Numbered from the stretch's first letter, positions 13,494 to 26,038 are shown. The stretch is DNA of 64,000 nt from Aculops lycopersici (GCA_015350385.1 WNKI01000002.1:270622-334621), one strand, 5' to 3'. Program-made: numbers and translations. Notes: a model not told the origin generated them from the sequence alone.

Positions 13494-14714
13494 GAAAAAA
13501 AGTCTCATCTTCGGCGTGATGCTCACTTATTAGCTTCGCTCGCCTCCTTGGTCATCGTCATCGACGTCGTCGTTTGTTTCCACCGACACCAACAACAAAC
13601 TAAACTCGCCGCCGCCGCTAACAACTAATACACAACAACTAACAACTACCGCGTGTTTTTTAACTGACTGGTCAGGTAAGGCCAACTGACGTGTAGCTGC
13701 AATTAGCCAGCTGGATTCGCGCGCCACGAGAGCGAGCGAGGGAAGTCACTTTGTTTCTGCTCGCTGCCAGGTAACTCCCATTTTTGTCGGCTTTTGCTAG
13801 AAGCTTTAAAAAAACTCTCAGAATTTTAAGCTCATCTTCTCTCTGCCTTATATTTGCCATTTGCTCCTTTCCTTCAGTGTAAAAATTAAACTATTTAGCG
13901 CCTCCCGACTCACTAACCAACCGACTCCACTTTACAAACTCCGCCAGGCAAACAACTAACAACTCGTCGCCAGGTGAGCCGCTGAGTTGTTGCTCTCGTT
14001 GCCGCCGCCGCTTCTGCTGTCTGTTTAGTTATTAGTTATGGCGAACGGCAGGCCATTAGTTTAGTTTAGCTCTCGCTTCGTTCAGAGTCGACGCCGGTGG
14101 CCGCAAAAGTTGGCCACTAATGCAAAGGGTAAACCTGACTCCTGTTTTCTTTCGAAGCAAGGAAAAAAGAGGAATCCCGGCGAGATTCGCGCAGACTTGT
14201 CGGCGCCGCCGCTCACTCGCTTGTTCGGTCCGCTGAGCGAGCGGCGAAACGCAGCGCGCAGTCGACCGCAAGTTGCAAGTGGAAAAAGGTAGCAGCAGCA
14301 GCAGCAGTAGCAACAAGAGAAGTAACTACAGGTGGTTGGCTAACTTTGTAACTACTGACTCTCTGCTCGCCGAAGCTTGAAGTCTGATTTGTTTCAATTT
14401 GCTCGCAGCTCCCAAAGAGAGGATAAAGGAGAGGAGAAATAATCGCCACTTTTAGTCGAGTTGTGAAATTCAATGGCGGAATTCGTGTTGGTTTCAAAAA
14501 TCAAAAGAGACAGAGGAGAAGAAATAATATTAGATTTGACACACAGAATCGTTCTCAGGTATCTTAGCGGCGCGTTGCACTGCAGCCACCGGCCAGCATC
14601 TCCGGTAGCTGCAAATGCGAGTAGCTCGCCAGAGACGTATCATTAGTCATCGTGTCATCAGTTTCTTTCACTGGCGATTTCTCTCAGTTTTGTGTGACTC
14701 TATTGAGTGCTGTG

Positions 14715-14760
<46 letters not shown>
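14715..14760. repeat. (CAACAG)n hexanucleotide repeat
   Basis: About seven tandem CAACAG units, same unit as the array near 6.6 kb. Poly-Asn/Ser, poly-Thr/Ala and poly-Cys frames over it are artefacts. Confidence 0.95.
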
Positions 14761-14765
<5 letters not shown>

Positions 14766-17700
14766 ACCGTGGCAGTAGAGAGACACACAATTTACCTGAC
14801 CAAAGCCGAGTGGCAAACAAACGTTTGCACAAACTCTCCGGCCGCCGGGATCGACAACACGACCACCTTTTTTCGCTTGCCGTGAGCTTTGGTTGTAAAA
14901 TTCAGTGGCCAGGTGAACTGTCAATTCGGCTTCTCGTAGTTTTGCAAGCGAGGCGCTGCAACAAATCGACTCGCCTTCCTATTTTCCATAAAAGATCGTC
15001 CCGGACAATAGAGGAACCGAAAATGTTTGCGCTCAGGTAATAATGCTAATAATATTATAGTATCAAATCAAATCGCTCCTTTTTATTTAAATGTAACACA
15101 CACACACTCTCTGAGAAGTCACACTCTCTCAAGAGCTGACCACAACAAAGTTAACGCTTTTATTTGCTCGTAATAATGATGATAATTCCAATGATAATAT
15201 AAATAATAATGGCAGTCTTGCGAAAAGACTGACAAAAACATGACAAAACAACGCACACCATTCGCCAACTCGCCTGTTAGTTCCACTGCTCACTCTACAC
15301 CTGGTTTCTCTTTGGCCGAGCGGAAGGAGAGACACGAGAAACTGGAGCCAAATGAGCAACCGTCAATCTGTTTGTCGTCGGAACAAATCGACTCTTTTTT
15401 CTCTTTCCCTCTCATCTTGTTTTTGAATTGAGGGAGGTTTTCTAGTTTCAGTTTGTGTTGTTTGTAGAACTCACACCAATTGCTTGTTTGTATCGTACGA
15501 CCATCACGAGAATCAAAGAGAGAATAAGAATAACCAGAACTCGAGGCAAACATTTGGAAGTGACAGCAAGAGTCAAGAAAGTCGAAAGTGTTGACCTAAA
15601 CGCGATGCCATTGTGCTCCCAATTTGGTTTGGTTCGGTTCGGTTCGGTTTGTTTGCGCACAAGTATCAATAATAATAACACCAATAATAGTATTGGCAGT
15701 GGGAGTAGTAATAATGATGATAGTAGTGGTGGTGGTAGCAGTAGTAATAATAATAGTGATAACGACAACAGCGACATTGACGCTTCAGGTTCCAGAGTTC
15801 GAAAGAAACGAACACGTCGTTGATGAGTCGACTCCACAAACGACAATAACTCGAGAAGTAGGAGAAGCAAGCTCCTCGAGTTTGGCAGCAGCAGCGGCAC
15901 CGGCATTCATGTCAACGCCACGTCGAGTCGCATTCATCATCGCGCTTCTCAGACCACGAAGCCAATTGACTGCCACTTACCTGATGATTGGGGTTGGTGA
16001 CTCTCAGGTAAGTCAAATGTTTTCTGAGCTTCAACAACATTCGACTGCGAGCCAATCAATTGGCTTTCATAGTGAGAGTGTGAAAGTTTCCACTCGCTAA
16101 TGCATAGGAGCAGAATCACAAATTTAAGAGTAGGAGCACATTTTAATTGATCGATGATGTCGACTGTTTGCTCTCCCATTTGCTCCGCTGCCTGTTGCTC
16201 ACAAAACCCTCCTCTTCAACATTTCACTCGCTTTGGTAGAAAAATTTGCGCTCTAGTTTATCATTATCTATTCCTCCCATTGGCTACTTTCCACGGATTC
16301 TCCACACGAGACTTTCCCCTCAATAGATCTCCCCTCCTCCTTCCCCTCGAGGTTTTGCTAGCCGCTTGGGCGCCGGCGTCGTGTCGGTTTCCTCGCCCGT
16401 GGGCCCGCCCACTTGTTGCACCGTCAGTCGCTCTTCCAATTTCATTTCTTTTTCTACTTTTCTTACAATTCCCATTTCCATTTGCCTCTCAGGCGAGAAA
16501 TAAACTCGACCCAAATCAAAGCGCGACCTGCGGGTGCCACTTCTTTCTCTTGTCCTCATCCTCCTCCTCCTCCTCCTCCCCCTCCCCCTCCTCGCTCTCG
16601 GGCTTCCAGTTGGTGGCGTTACCTGCGAGTTGCTCCTCGAGAATCCCAACGACCACTTGTTGCGTCGGGTATTCACGAGACACACTGGCGCCTTGCGTTT
16701 GGTATTGCTGCTACAACAACAATCGCCACTTCGGGAGCCAAACTCTGAGGGCGAAATTGGAGCACGCAATTGCCGGTGCTTGTTGCGTTTGCACATTACA
16801 ACATACACAAAATTACAATTTGCTCACCCACTCACCTGCGCCACTCGAACATCTGACCACATGCACTGGCCAGACTTTTTGGAGCTCACAAATAGAGGGA
16901 AGAATCGCGTGTTTGTTGGTTGGTTGGTTGGTTGCGGAGAAACATAACAGTGGATAAGTCACCTATAGGCAGTGCAATGTTGTAATCCCGAGCGAGTCGT
17001 GCTTTCAAGATTTCGATTTCTATTTCAATTGCGATCATGATTACGGTTATTAAGCCACCGACAAACACACCGGAGTTTTGCGCTAAAAGATTCTTCGGTT
17101 GCCCCATTGGCGCTTATTAGCGCCTAATGAGTCGCTTCAGCTCTGAAAATGTTTTTTAAACAGCTTTCCCAACTTTTACCGCAACGAGAATCGGGGACCC
17201 AGTTACATTCGGGGCCGCAATTTTTTCTTTTCTTTTCTTTTCTCTCTTTCTCTCGTAGAAACAACGTAAGTTGTGTCGCTTCTTTGGGTTGGATTGATCG
17301 AGTAGCAGATAAGCTACTGCTCTCGATAAGAAGAGCATCGAATCGACAATGGTACAAATTGCTACACAGAAAGAGCGATGAAATTTTTGCACGCGATTCG
17401 AACAGAACACAAAACTCCTCTAGTTGCGCCAGACAATCGGGCGACTTGTTGCGTCGTAAGTCTTCTTTCACTTAACAAGTGGTGGCGTGGTGTTTATATG
17501 TAACAACTGGCGTTCGTCTCTTGCCAAATTCATCATCGCACCTCAAGTCGAAGTTGATTGTTTTGCTTACCTGTCTCTATCTATTGGTCTCAAGCACGAA
17601 CGCAAGATTTTCTAGCTCTCGGTGGAGAGGAGAAACAAGATGGGAATGGTAAGTCTCGCGGGAGATTTAATCTCATCACTCTTCTTAGTTTGATTTTTTT

Positions 17701-18073
17701 CCTCCTCGTTGCAACAAACGAATCGAAGAGGAAAAGGAAAGAAGATGAAGCAGGAACTTGTTGCAACATTCACATCCACATCAACATCAACGGCAACGGC
17801 AACGGCAACAACAAGCTCATTAGAGTTAAATTAACGCTCTAATAAGCAGTAAGTACTTTTTACCGATTCAACTGGTGGTTGCTGTTGCGTGGCATTCGGC
17901 GCGTCGCTTTATTCCTCCTCTTCTTTTCTCCATGCAGATAAATCAGGTGGAATCCTATTGTTGCAACATTAACTTATAATCTACTCAACTCGCGCGCGAA
18001 ACTTTCACTGGCCGCCGCCGCCAAGTTGGCTGGCAACATCGCACTACCTGTTGCCCTCCTCTACCTGGCCAAC

Positions 18074-18108
18074 CGCCGCGGAGTAACGCAGGCCCTTACT
18101 CTGCGGCG
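18074..18108. other. stem-loop with 13-bp arms
   Basis: The left arm CGCCGCGGAGTAA (18074-18086) pairs with TTACTCTGCGGCG (18096-18108) across a 9-base loop. All 13 positions pair in RNA, one of them as G-U. A 12-bp perfect palindrome CTAACGCGTTAG follows at 18129-18140. It is too short for a typical microRNA precursor and is not followed by a T-run. Function unknown. Confidence 0.6.
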
Positions 18109-18735
18109 CTCTCGTGGTGGTTGAATTCCTAACGCGTTAGCGTTGACTCCGGAGTATTTGAGTTGGTTCCCAGGTGCACTAGTCTAGTCCATTGTTTGCG
18201 GGCCGCGAATGGCAGACATCAGTGGCCAGGTAAACTTGGCGGCCAGGTAAACGCTACATGGCTGCAGCGGCGCCTTTGTGCTCGAGCCGCCGACATCGAG
18301 GCAGCAGCAGCAGCAGCGGCAGTTGGGGCAATGGCAACACAGTCGATTGTTTGCTGAGGTGCCAATGAAGCTAGCTACACTAGTGGCAGCCAACTAGTCG
18401 CCGCCCAGTCGGCTCCTCTTCCCCCACCAAGTTGGTTACAAAACTAATACTAATGCTCCCCATACCAACACACAAACACGCTAGACTTGTGTAGCAACGA
18501 GTCGCTCGAGATGCCAGTCTAAAGTTCGACTGCTGCGCACTGGAAATAACACTGTGGCCTGAATAAACACAAACAACATGAGCAGTCGATCCGCTAGGCC
18601 GCCGTCGTTGCTAGTAAACCAACAGTTTTCAGGTAGTTGGAGCGAGGAGGCGCATGCGCCCGGGACTTGGAATGGCCAACTAACCAATCAGTGCGCAGGC
18701 GCCCAGTTGTTGATATTAGCATGCACAAGTTGGTT

Positions 18736-18759
18736 TGTTGTTGTTGTTGTTGTTGTTGT
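18736..18759. repeat. (TTG)n trinucleotide repeat
   Basis: Eight TTG units about 500 bases upstream of the FoxB start. Confidence 0.9.
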
Positions 18760-19201
18760 AGTTACTGCTGCTGTAGTTTAGTTTTCCAGTTTGCCATAAA
18801 GAAAACACACCAATGCCAATAATGACGACGATCATCGCGTCGCGCGGCAATCAAACAGCAGCAACAGCAACCACTTGCTGTTTACTCAGAGGAAGCCAAT
18901 TGGTTTAGAGTCTTGAAAGTTGACTGGGTTAGTTTGAAGGAAGTAGAAGTCAACAGAGTGAAAGAAGAAGGAGAAGGAGCGCAAACGAAGCGAGAGAAGT
19001 CAACTTTTTTGATTGTGTCAATTGCAAACTAGTCGACGTCGAGGCGACACAAGAAAATCAAACAAAAACAACACTCATATATAATAATAATAAATGCACA
19101 AGTCAATGAAAGCTTTAGCAAAAAGTGTATCGTGAAAAAGCATACAGATCAAATCTAAAGATTGAATCGAACTCAACTCAACACTTCAATAAACCGGTAG
19201 C

Positions 19202-19234
19202 AGAATATATATAAATATATATATATATATAAAT
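19202..19234 (+). promoter_or_regulatory. AT-rich TATA-like leader of FoxB
   Basis: An almost pure (TA)n tract with embedded TATAAATA words directly abuts the FoxB start codon. It could hold a TATA box, but it is so close to the ATG that it may instead be an AT-rich 5' leader. The transcription start cannot be placed from sequence. Confidence 0.35.
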
Positions 19235-21052
19235 ATGCCTCGACCAGGAAGAAACACATACGAGGGCACTGAAAAGCCGCCCTTCTCCTATATAGCGCTC
19301 ACCTTTATGGCCATCCAGTCGAGCGAGGAGAAAATGCTAACATTAAGTGAGATTTACAAGTTCATTATGGACAAGTATCCCTTTTACAGGAAGAACACGC
19401 AGAGGTGGCAAAACAGTCTACGTCACAATCTATCCTTCAACGATTGTTTCATCAAGATTCCCCGACGCTCTGATAGGCCAGGTAAGGGAAGTTACTGGGC
19501 GTTGCACCCTAATTCGGCGGATATGTTTGAGAACGGAAGTTTGCTGAGACGTCGCAAGAGATTTAAGTTGATGTCGCAGAAGGCAGCGGCGGCGGCAGCG
19601 GCCAATGGCAAATCGTTTAGCATCGACTATCTGCTCAAGGAAGAAGAGGACGACGATTATCTAGGCGGCGATGACGTCGACGGCGTGACCGACGACGACG
19701 ATGGCCAATCGAACACGTCGTCTTCGTCGCCAATGCGCCACTTGTTTAATCAAACCAACGGCCAGGTGAGCCACGGTTTAAACGGCGAGCCACTAGAGAG
19801 TGGCCGCCAGCACGACGAACTCGACGTTGACGGCCAGACGACGAGAGAGAGCAACGAGAAGTTGATTAATCTCGAGCAGGAGAAGGTAAGAAGAGACCGG
19901 ATGTACGAGTTCACATTAAACGACCACGACCACGAGGATGGAAGGTCGTCGTCCGGTTCCTCGGCGATGAGTCAATCACACAATAACATCAGTAATAGCA
20001 ACCACCTGCTGCAGCATCAGCAGCAATACCTCCACAAGCCAGCACAAGCAAATCAAATGCACGCATTGAACCAGCAACACCTAAAGCCACAACCTCAATC
20101 CCAACCCATGCACCCATTTGCTCACCTGCACTCAGCAGCAGCGGCGGCGGCGGCGGCGGCGGCAAATCCGTTTAGTGGACTAGCAAGCCAAGTGGGCAAT
20201 CCAATGAATCAGATAAGTCAATTGAGCGACCAACTCAATGCCAGCCAGTTGAGTGCCGCCATTGCGGCCGCTGCAGCGGCGGCAGCCGCCGCATCAAGTG
20301 GACAAACTACCAATCAAGTCAACCCACTAGCCCACTCGAGACAAAGTCAACAAAACCACCACCAGCAGCAGCAAAATAGATCGACTCAAAATCAGGTAGC
20401 TCGCCTACAACACCACTCGCCACTGGCGAGCCAAGCGGCGACAGCAATCCAAATGCCACCCCTAAATAGTCAGGCTCCATTCATTGCGGCCTCGTCGCAA
20501 GCTAATAATAATAATAATACCGCCACCTCGCCACCAACAATTCAAAGGATCTCACCGCAACCACCTGTATTAAGCAACCAAACAGATACCAACGGCAACA
20601 CTATAATGCAAACTTCCGGTTCCAGCTGCAACCAGCAGCAGACGGCCGATGTGTTGCAACAATTGTTTGCCCGCCAACAAATGGCCGCCTTCCAGTCGCT
20701 GATGCTCCAATCGCTGGGCCCGCTCTTCGCCGCCCAACAGCAAGCTCTGCTGGGTTCCCGTTTCGCCGCAAGGGCCACCGCCGCCTCCACAAATCCCAGT
20801 GGCCAAATGGCACCGCAAATAGGCGTGCAAATGCCGCCGACTTCGCTACCTGGATCAATGAGTCCCGCTGCAATGAAACGGGCGCAAGCAATGCTAAGTC
20901 TACAGCAGCAGCAACAACAACATCAACCCACGGCCGCCATGTTGCAACAACTATCACAATTACAACAACAACAGTCACCTGAGAGCCAATTCCACCATCA
21001 ACTCCAAGCGGCACTTATGCTTAGACAGCGACAAGCGGGAAAGCAGCCGTAG
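19235..21052 (+). CDS. foxB: FoxB forkhead transcription factor
   Basis: This is a nuclear DNA-binding regulator of the FoxB class (Drosophila fd96Ca/fd96Cb type), 605 residues in one exon. It opens with MPRPGRNTYEG, the N-terminal hallmark of FoxB. The winged-helix domain covers residues about 13-111 and includes the recognition helix NSLRHNLSFNDCF and the RRRKRFK basic end. FSIDYLL at residues 128-134 resembles an eh1 motif, the Groucho co-repressor docking site, so repression is likely (inference). An acidic stretch follows. The rest is low-complexity Gln, Ala, His and Asn, including long poly-Ala and poly-Gln runs. The ATG is the first in frame and is right for the family. FoxB genes are often intronless, as here. 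The only nearby cis-signal is an AATAAA about 155 bases past the stop. No neighbouring gene is functionally linked. Confidence 0.95.
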   Translation: MPRPGRNTYEGTEKPPFSYIALTFMAIQSSEEKMLTLSEIYKFIMDKYPFYRKNTQRWQNSLRHNLSFNDCFIKIPRRSDRPGKGSYWALHPNSADMFENGSLLRRRKRFKLMSQKAAAAAAANGKSFSIDYLLKEEEDDDYLGGDDVDGVTDDDDGQSNTSSSSPMRHLFNQTNGQVSHGLNGEPLESGRQHDELDVDGQTTRESNEKLINLEQEKVRRDRMYEFTLNDHDHEDGRSSSGSSAMSQSHNNISNSNHLLQHQQQYLHKPAQANQMHALNQQHLKPQPQSQPMHPFAHLHSAAAAAAAAAANPFSGLASQVGNPMNQISQLSDQLNASQLSAAIAAAAAAAAAASSGQTTNQVNPLAHSRQSQQNHHQQQQNRSTQNQVARLQHHSPLASQAATAIQMPPLNSQAPFIAASSQANNNNNTATSPPTIQRISPQPPVLSNQTDTNGNTIMQTSGSSCNQQQTADVLQQLFARQQMAAFQSLMLQSLGPLFAAQQQALLGSRFAARATAASTNPSGQMAPQIGVQMPPTSLPGSMSPAAMKRAQAMLSLQQQQQQHQPTAAMLQQLSQLQQQQSPESQFHHQLQAALMLRQRQAGKQP

Positions 21053-21206
21053 GCGCTGGCGCGACCGGAAGTCGTTGGGATACATGCACTTAAAAACACA
21101 CACTTGTTAGTCGCACTTAGGGAAGCTTTACGGAGGATTTAATTCATTATCATTATTATAGAAGCAGAGGAGGGAGATTATATTGAATAACAAGTAGAGA
21201 AGAGAT

Positions 21207-21212
21207 AATAAA
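21207..21212 (+). terminator. FoxB polyadenylation signal
   Basis: A canonical AATAAA lies about 155 bases after the FoxB stop codon in AT-rich sequence, giving a short 3' UTR. Confidence 0.6.
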
Positions 21213-24119
21213 TATTTAGGTTGCAATTAATGCAAATACTTGCACTTTTCGCTGTTATCATTGTCTTTTCCACTGCGTCTCGTATTTCAATTGTTAGCTC
21301 CCATTCATGTATGCGCATGAATCTATCTGCCCGGACTGAATTTCGCCTGTTTGCTTGTAGTCTCGTCTGTGTTCCTCGATGTTGGATGTGATGTAACTGG
21401 AGCAATTGAAGTCGTTGTTGTTGTAACGGCAGCAGGTAAGCTGCTCCATTCTATTCTATTCTATTCCATGTAATGTGTGTGTAAGTAAAAATAGCAAAAC
21501 AATTACACACGCGAGACCAAAACCAAACGGCCAGTAGACAAAAGTGTCGTGTTACAACAACCGCTTACCTGAGACTAGGTAAGCTGTTAGTTCATTCAAT
21601 TGCACTCTCACTTAGAGTTGCTTGGTGTTTGCGCGCGTCAACAAACCAAATTCATGGGGCCAAAGCAGAGAGACAGAAAGAGAGAAGAGCAGCAGCGAAA
21701 AGCTATACAAAAGTTGTAACAAAAGCTCACCTGACGGCTACCTGGTAGCCGCCACCACTACTCATCATCGCGTCCTAAGTTATCATTATCTTTGTCGCTT
21801 TTTTACACATGAGCAGCAACGAAAAAGAGCAGCAATAGAAGTGGCAGCGGCAGCAGGCAAACAGGAGCCAGCTTGTGAATACTAAATGAGCGAATTGGAG
21901 GGCCCACGAGCGCGAGTCTCCCATGGCAATCAAGTGAGCAGCAACCACTTGCGTGTCGCGCCTCATGTTTGTTGTCCTAGCGGCAGCGGCGGCGGCGACT
22001 TATAGACGAGCCAGTTTTGTATCTCGAGCCTCGAGTTGGCTTCCAGTTTCACGCGCATCTCAAATTGAAAGACAGCAAAGGACTGCTCAAAATAAAGAAG
22101 TACACTGAAACAGGCAGAGGGAAGTGACACTTTTCCTAGGCAACAAAGCGAAACCAAATAATGAATCATAATTTCGCGCCGCGTGTAGTTGTATTGTTGT
22201 TTTTTGGTCCCATGTTTTGGTCTAGTTTAGTTAAGTTTTGGTCTCAATTTGCGTGCGACTCGCCCACTAGCTCTATTCTCAATGTGCTTTAACACTGTGT
22301 TACGTCACTCTTGTGCTGGCCACGCAGTCATTTAGCGGCTTCTCTCTAGCGGTTCGCGAGATGAGCCGACGTAATGTGTGAGCCACGCGCGCTGGCCACT
22401 TGCTTGTCCTTTTGTGTGTGTGTGTCTGCGCGGCCCTCTCCATACGCAACTCGCTTAACCGCAACAGTATCAAATTGCACGCGCAAACTTATAGATCGTT
22501 ACGCTTCATTGCGCAAGTTGCGCGTGGGCATTGCTCGCTGCCGATGCCTATACCGCATTTGTCTTCTCCGTTTTCGTTGTCGTTGCTGCCGCTGTTGTTG
22601 GCGTTACACAAGATAGGAGCAGCCAACCGGAAGTGCGAGTAGAGAGCAAATGGGACGGAATGCAAGCGAGTCGCTCGCTCGCCTATCCGCTAGTTTGTTT
22701 GGCTCTCAAGGGTTCCGATTGTGTAGAAACTCACTGTTGGACCGGAACCCGACTAGCTTGATGGATAAACACAACCAACAACTAGGACAGCAAGTGTGTC
22801 TCAAGACGACGGAGCCGCAAACTTGAATGTCATTATGTCTTGGCGTCGGTTTTTGTCGTGCCAGTTACTCACTTACTTACTTGCCCACAACCCAAAGCAA
22901 AGCAATCCAATCATCAGGAGGAAGCGGCAGCACCGACAAGGACAGTAACGATAACTATAACGACAACTTGAGCGTGACTTGATACTTTACATAATATATC
23001 ACAACAAAGAGCACAACGTAAGTGTGTTGTTCTTTTGCTCTTTTAGATAGAAGGAGCTGAGGAAAGAGGAGGCGAGAAGAGCAATCATCTCGTTTGGCGT
23101 CGTCAGTGTCATTGTTGTTACCGCCACTGCTACTGCTTTTGTGATTCATGATCTCAATTCTCTTGCTCTATGTCCATTAGCACGAACTCGAATGGCAGAC
23201 GAACTCTCTTGTTTGGTTGCTCTCATTGCGCATTATATACAGATATAGAGCTTGCTCACTTCATCGTCGTATGTAATTGGATCGGGACGATGACTTTTCT
23301 TGAAACCAGCTCGTCTTTTACGCTCTCCTTCTCGTCATTTTGGCTTGCCTTTTCGTGGTGGAGGCAAAAAACTGCACCACCACCACCACCAACAACTTTG
23401 AAAAGTCGTCGCTGTTTATGATGGACGAAGCGTGAACTTTTCAATTGGGTTTAGGCCATCATTTTTGTCACGCCGCCACAATCTAACCGACTTTGCTTAT
23501 GATATTCGAATTCATAAGTTTTAGATATGAAATAGTAATTCAAAGTAGTAGTAGTGGTGGTGGTGGTAGCAATGGCGGCTGCGGCGGCAGTCTATGAAGG
23601 AAGGGCTAAAAAAGTTTTGCCACCGTGAATGTAAGCAAAAAGTGACACACAAAGTAAATGGAGTCCATTGTGTTTGCCAACCGACGATCGTCGCTATCCA
23701 TCTATCTATTTTGTTGTATCATGATCAAGTTACATTCGGGGAGAGAATCAAATTTGTTGTGAACCATTTTCTCTCTCTCTCTCTCTCAAATTTAATTCTT
23801 GAAATTCCGAACCGAAATTCGAATGTCACCCCAAACGTAAATGGATCACGATAGGTCTAAAGTAAAGGAGTCAATAGAGTTTGTGATCCATTATTATTGT
23901 GTTTGGCAATAGAGCGTGGTGATGACGTAATGTAATCTAATGTCATAACATAACACAACACAAAATACTAGTAACATCGTCTATGTATCTTTTAATAGTA
24001 GTTGTAGCAGCGGTAGTAGCTTAAATTTGAATCAGATTGTTCATTTGGAACACTTTGCGGGTGTGGCCACCTGTCGAGCTGAAATCAAAACTCCCCTTGG
24101 TCAGCATGAAAAAGTTCCG
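21213..24119. other. intergenic region between FoxB and ZP-N gene B
   Basis: No convincing coding sequence on either strand. It holds short simple repeats such as TCTATTCTAT, CTCTCT near 23.77 kb, and GGTGGTGG near 23.56 kb. ATTAAA on the minus strand at 23991-23996 may serve the gene ending at 24120. Confidence 0.6.
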
Positions 24120-25151
24120 CTAGATGTCGTTCGGACTGCACGTCTTTCTAATGCCCTGAAACTCGTGATTGTGATGCTTCAATGGCATCGTACCATTTCC
24201 TGTCTCAAACTCAATTCCATTTATGACCAATTGGGCAAGGAGAGTGCCAGGTTTTGAGGTGTCTTTACTGGAGTAATTTGTGCAATTAAAGCGTAACTCG
24301 CGATCGCAATAGTAACGGGCGTAACCATTTTGAATGGTAACATTGAATAAATTTTGCCTTCCATTTAAATCAATAGTACACTTTGACTTCTTCTTATTCT
24401 CAACCTTCAACTCAACACTCATCTTCTGAACTGAAACTTGATTTGGCTCGCGTTTCATGATCATAATTAGAGTTGTGCAATTAAAGGTTAGTGTGTACTT
24501 GAATAAATCTTGGTCCTGTTTGCGCATCTCAACTTGATCCAACTCCAATGGCAAGAATCGCTCCTCCTTCTCGTCCTTTCCGTTCGTTAGCAAGCGATTG
24601 GAGTAACCAGAGGAAATTTGTTGTTGATTGAATTGCGATCCATTTTGGTGTTGGTATGAGCTATTTTGCAATTGTTGGCTTGTAAACTCAGTTTGTGGAA
24701 TTGAGGGAATTGGATGCTTGTTTCCTGTTTGGCTTGCCACAGGTAAGTTATTAAGTCTATTAGCATTATTATTATTATTATTGGCCACCGGTACAGTTGA
24801 GGCTTCAGCTGGAACTTGGTTGTTGTTGTGATTATTTGGTGACTCCGGAGTAAACTGACCGGCCGCTTGTTGCATCTGTAGCAGTTTAAATTCCTTAAAA
24901 TCTCGCTTGTCATCCTTCTCTGTTCGCATATTGTACTCCAGGTAAGCAGAAATCTTAATTAACGTCGACTTGTCCTTTGTTCTCAATGCTCGACTCTTCT
25001 GCCAGTTGGTTAGATTGCGCAAATGCTGAGGCTCGATGTGGATCAGTTCGCATGAGTTGAAGGCGAATTTATAAACAATAAACATGAGACAGCCCAATAT
25101 ACACATGCAAAGCATGCCGCCGACAATAAATTTGCTCACTCGCTTGTCCAT
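24120..25151 (-). CDS. membrane-anchored protein with ZP-N-like module (gene B)
   Basis: A 343-residue protein from a single exon, family name not recognised. Residues 8-29 form one hydrophobic segment right after a short basic N-terminus, suggesting a signal anchor with the rest outside the cell (type II). Residues 35-100 are charged. Residues 100-190 are Asn/Gln-rich and low complexity. Residues about 218-340 resemble a degenerate ZP-N domain. It has cysteines at 225, 258, 282, 290 and 338, several N-glycosylation sequons, and the phrase FETGNGT before the last cysteine, echoing SLETGTD in the neighbouring gene A. There is no ZP-C half and no C-terminal membrane segment. Such modules mediate polymerisation of extracellular matrix filaments in ZP proteins, so an apical matrix role is plausible but inferred. 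The start is a real ATG. Confidence 0.7.
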   Translation of the reverse strand: MDKRVSKFIVGGMLCMCILGCLMFIVYKFAFNSCELIHIEPQHLRNLTNWQKSRALRTKDKSTLIKISAYLEYNMRTEKDDKRDFKEFKLLQMQQAAGQFTPESPNNHNNNQVPAEASTVPVANNNNNNANRLNNLPVASQTGNKHPIPSIPQTEFTSQQLQNSSYQHQNGSQFNQQQISSGYSNRLLTNGKDEKEERFLPLELDQVEMRKQDQDLFKYTLTFNCTTLIMIMKREPNQVSVQKMSVELKVENKKKSKCTIDLNGRQNLFNVTIQNGYARYYCDRELRFNCTNYSSKDTSKPGTLLAQLVINGIEFETGNGTMPLKHHNHEFQGIRKTCSPNDI

Positions 25152-26038
25152 CCTTCAATTTGTTTTGTGTGTACCTTTATATAATGTTGAGTTGACAATA
25201 TTGATGCTAGTTTGTGATGTAAGCGCAAATGGAACGCAATATAATAAGAGATAGATAGATAGAAGTGATTGAGTAAGGAGGCACGCAGTAGTAGATACAA
25301 TTAACACACAATATAATTTTGATCAAAACACACTCAGCTCTCGCTGTTTAGATGGGGCAAGCTCTCAGTTGATTGGTCGAGTCAAGCAGCTTGCTCTAAT
25401 CACTCTGCAAGTCAATCAGTCAGTTGGATTGTAATCAAACCGAAAACTGAGGCCCTCGCTGCAGCTAACAGAGGAGCGGAGTTGGCAAGACCGCCGACTT
25501 GTGGCGGTTACTAGATCGCAACTGCTAATGGCGCGTTGAGGTGCTAGCCTAAGGCTTAGCTCGATGGTTAGTTGTCTTAAATCAACAGCAAAATTTTTGA
25601 GTTGAAAATGAGCAAAACAACAACAACGACCAATCGACCGACCGACACACCAAAAGACTGACTCAAACCCTTACAGTTGCAACGAAAGTGTCCTATTTCC
25701 ATTTCGCCTTGAATTATGTGGCACTAGCTTGGTGGCCCATTCACTAGCTAGTGAGTTAGAGTAAAAGTTGCTGCTTCAACTGTAGGACTATGGCTTGGGC
25801 TTTGGCTTCAGCTTTTTTCAACGCCCAATTGATTGTTGGCCGCTTCAAATCCAATTGGGTCACTTGACTCTATCGCAACTTTCTCTCTCTCCCTCTTGCC
25901 ATCCATTTTTCATACAGTTAAACCCACAAAAGTCACAAACATAAAAGAAAACCACTTGTTTGTTTCGGATCATTTCAAGTGCAGACAATTAGTCTTAGTT
26001 AATATGAGTCATCATCATGTCAATAAAAAGGGCAAACA
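25152..26038. other. intergenic region between the two ZP-N genes
   Basis: No coding sequence seen. It contains a few GATAGATAG and CTCTCTC words and many CTAG-containing words. Promoter of gene B (minus strand) would lie in its left part, but no clear TATA box stands out. Confidence 0.5.

Larger units (their letters stand above)
1..19234. other. long non-coding region upstream of FoxB
   Basis: No reading frame here looks like a real protein. The open frames are short, overlap on both strands and are composed mainly of repeat-encoded runs (Leu, Pro, Arg, Val). I looked for EGF, ZP, C2, homeobox, zinc-finger and tRNA-like signals and saw none. What it does hold is many simple repeats, numerous CAGGTGAG-like and CACCTG/CACTTG E-box-like sites, and several small inverted repeats. 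Since it ends at a FoxB gene, whose relatives have complex developmental expression, it may hold distal regulatory DNA. That role is inference. Unspliced non-coding RNAs or tiny exons of unrecognised genes cannot be excluded. Confidence 0.6.

Noticed and set aside
16154..16957. 267-residue plus-strand open frame
   Set aside because: Leu/Pro/Ser/Cys-rich with a (CTC)n tract, overlapped by equally long frames on both strands, no domain and no signal suggesting a gene.
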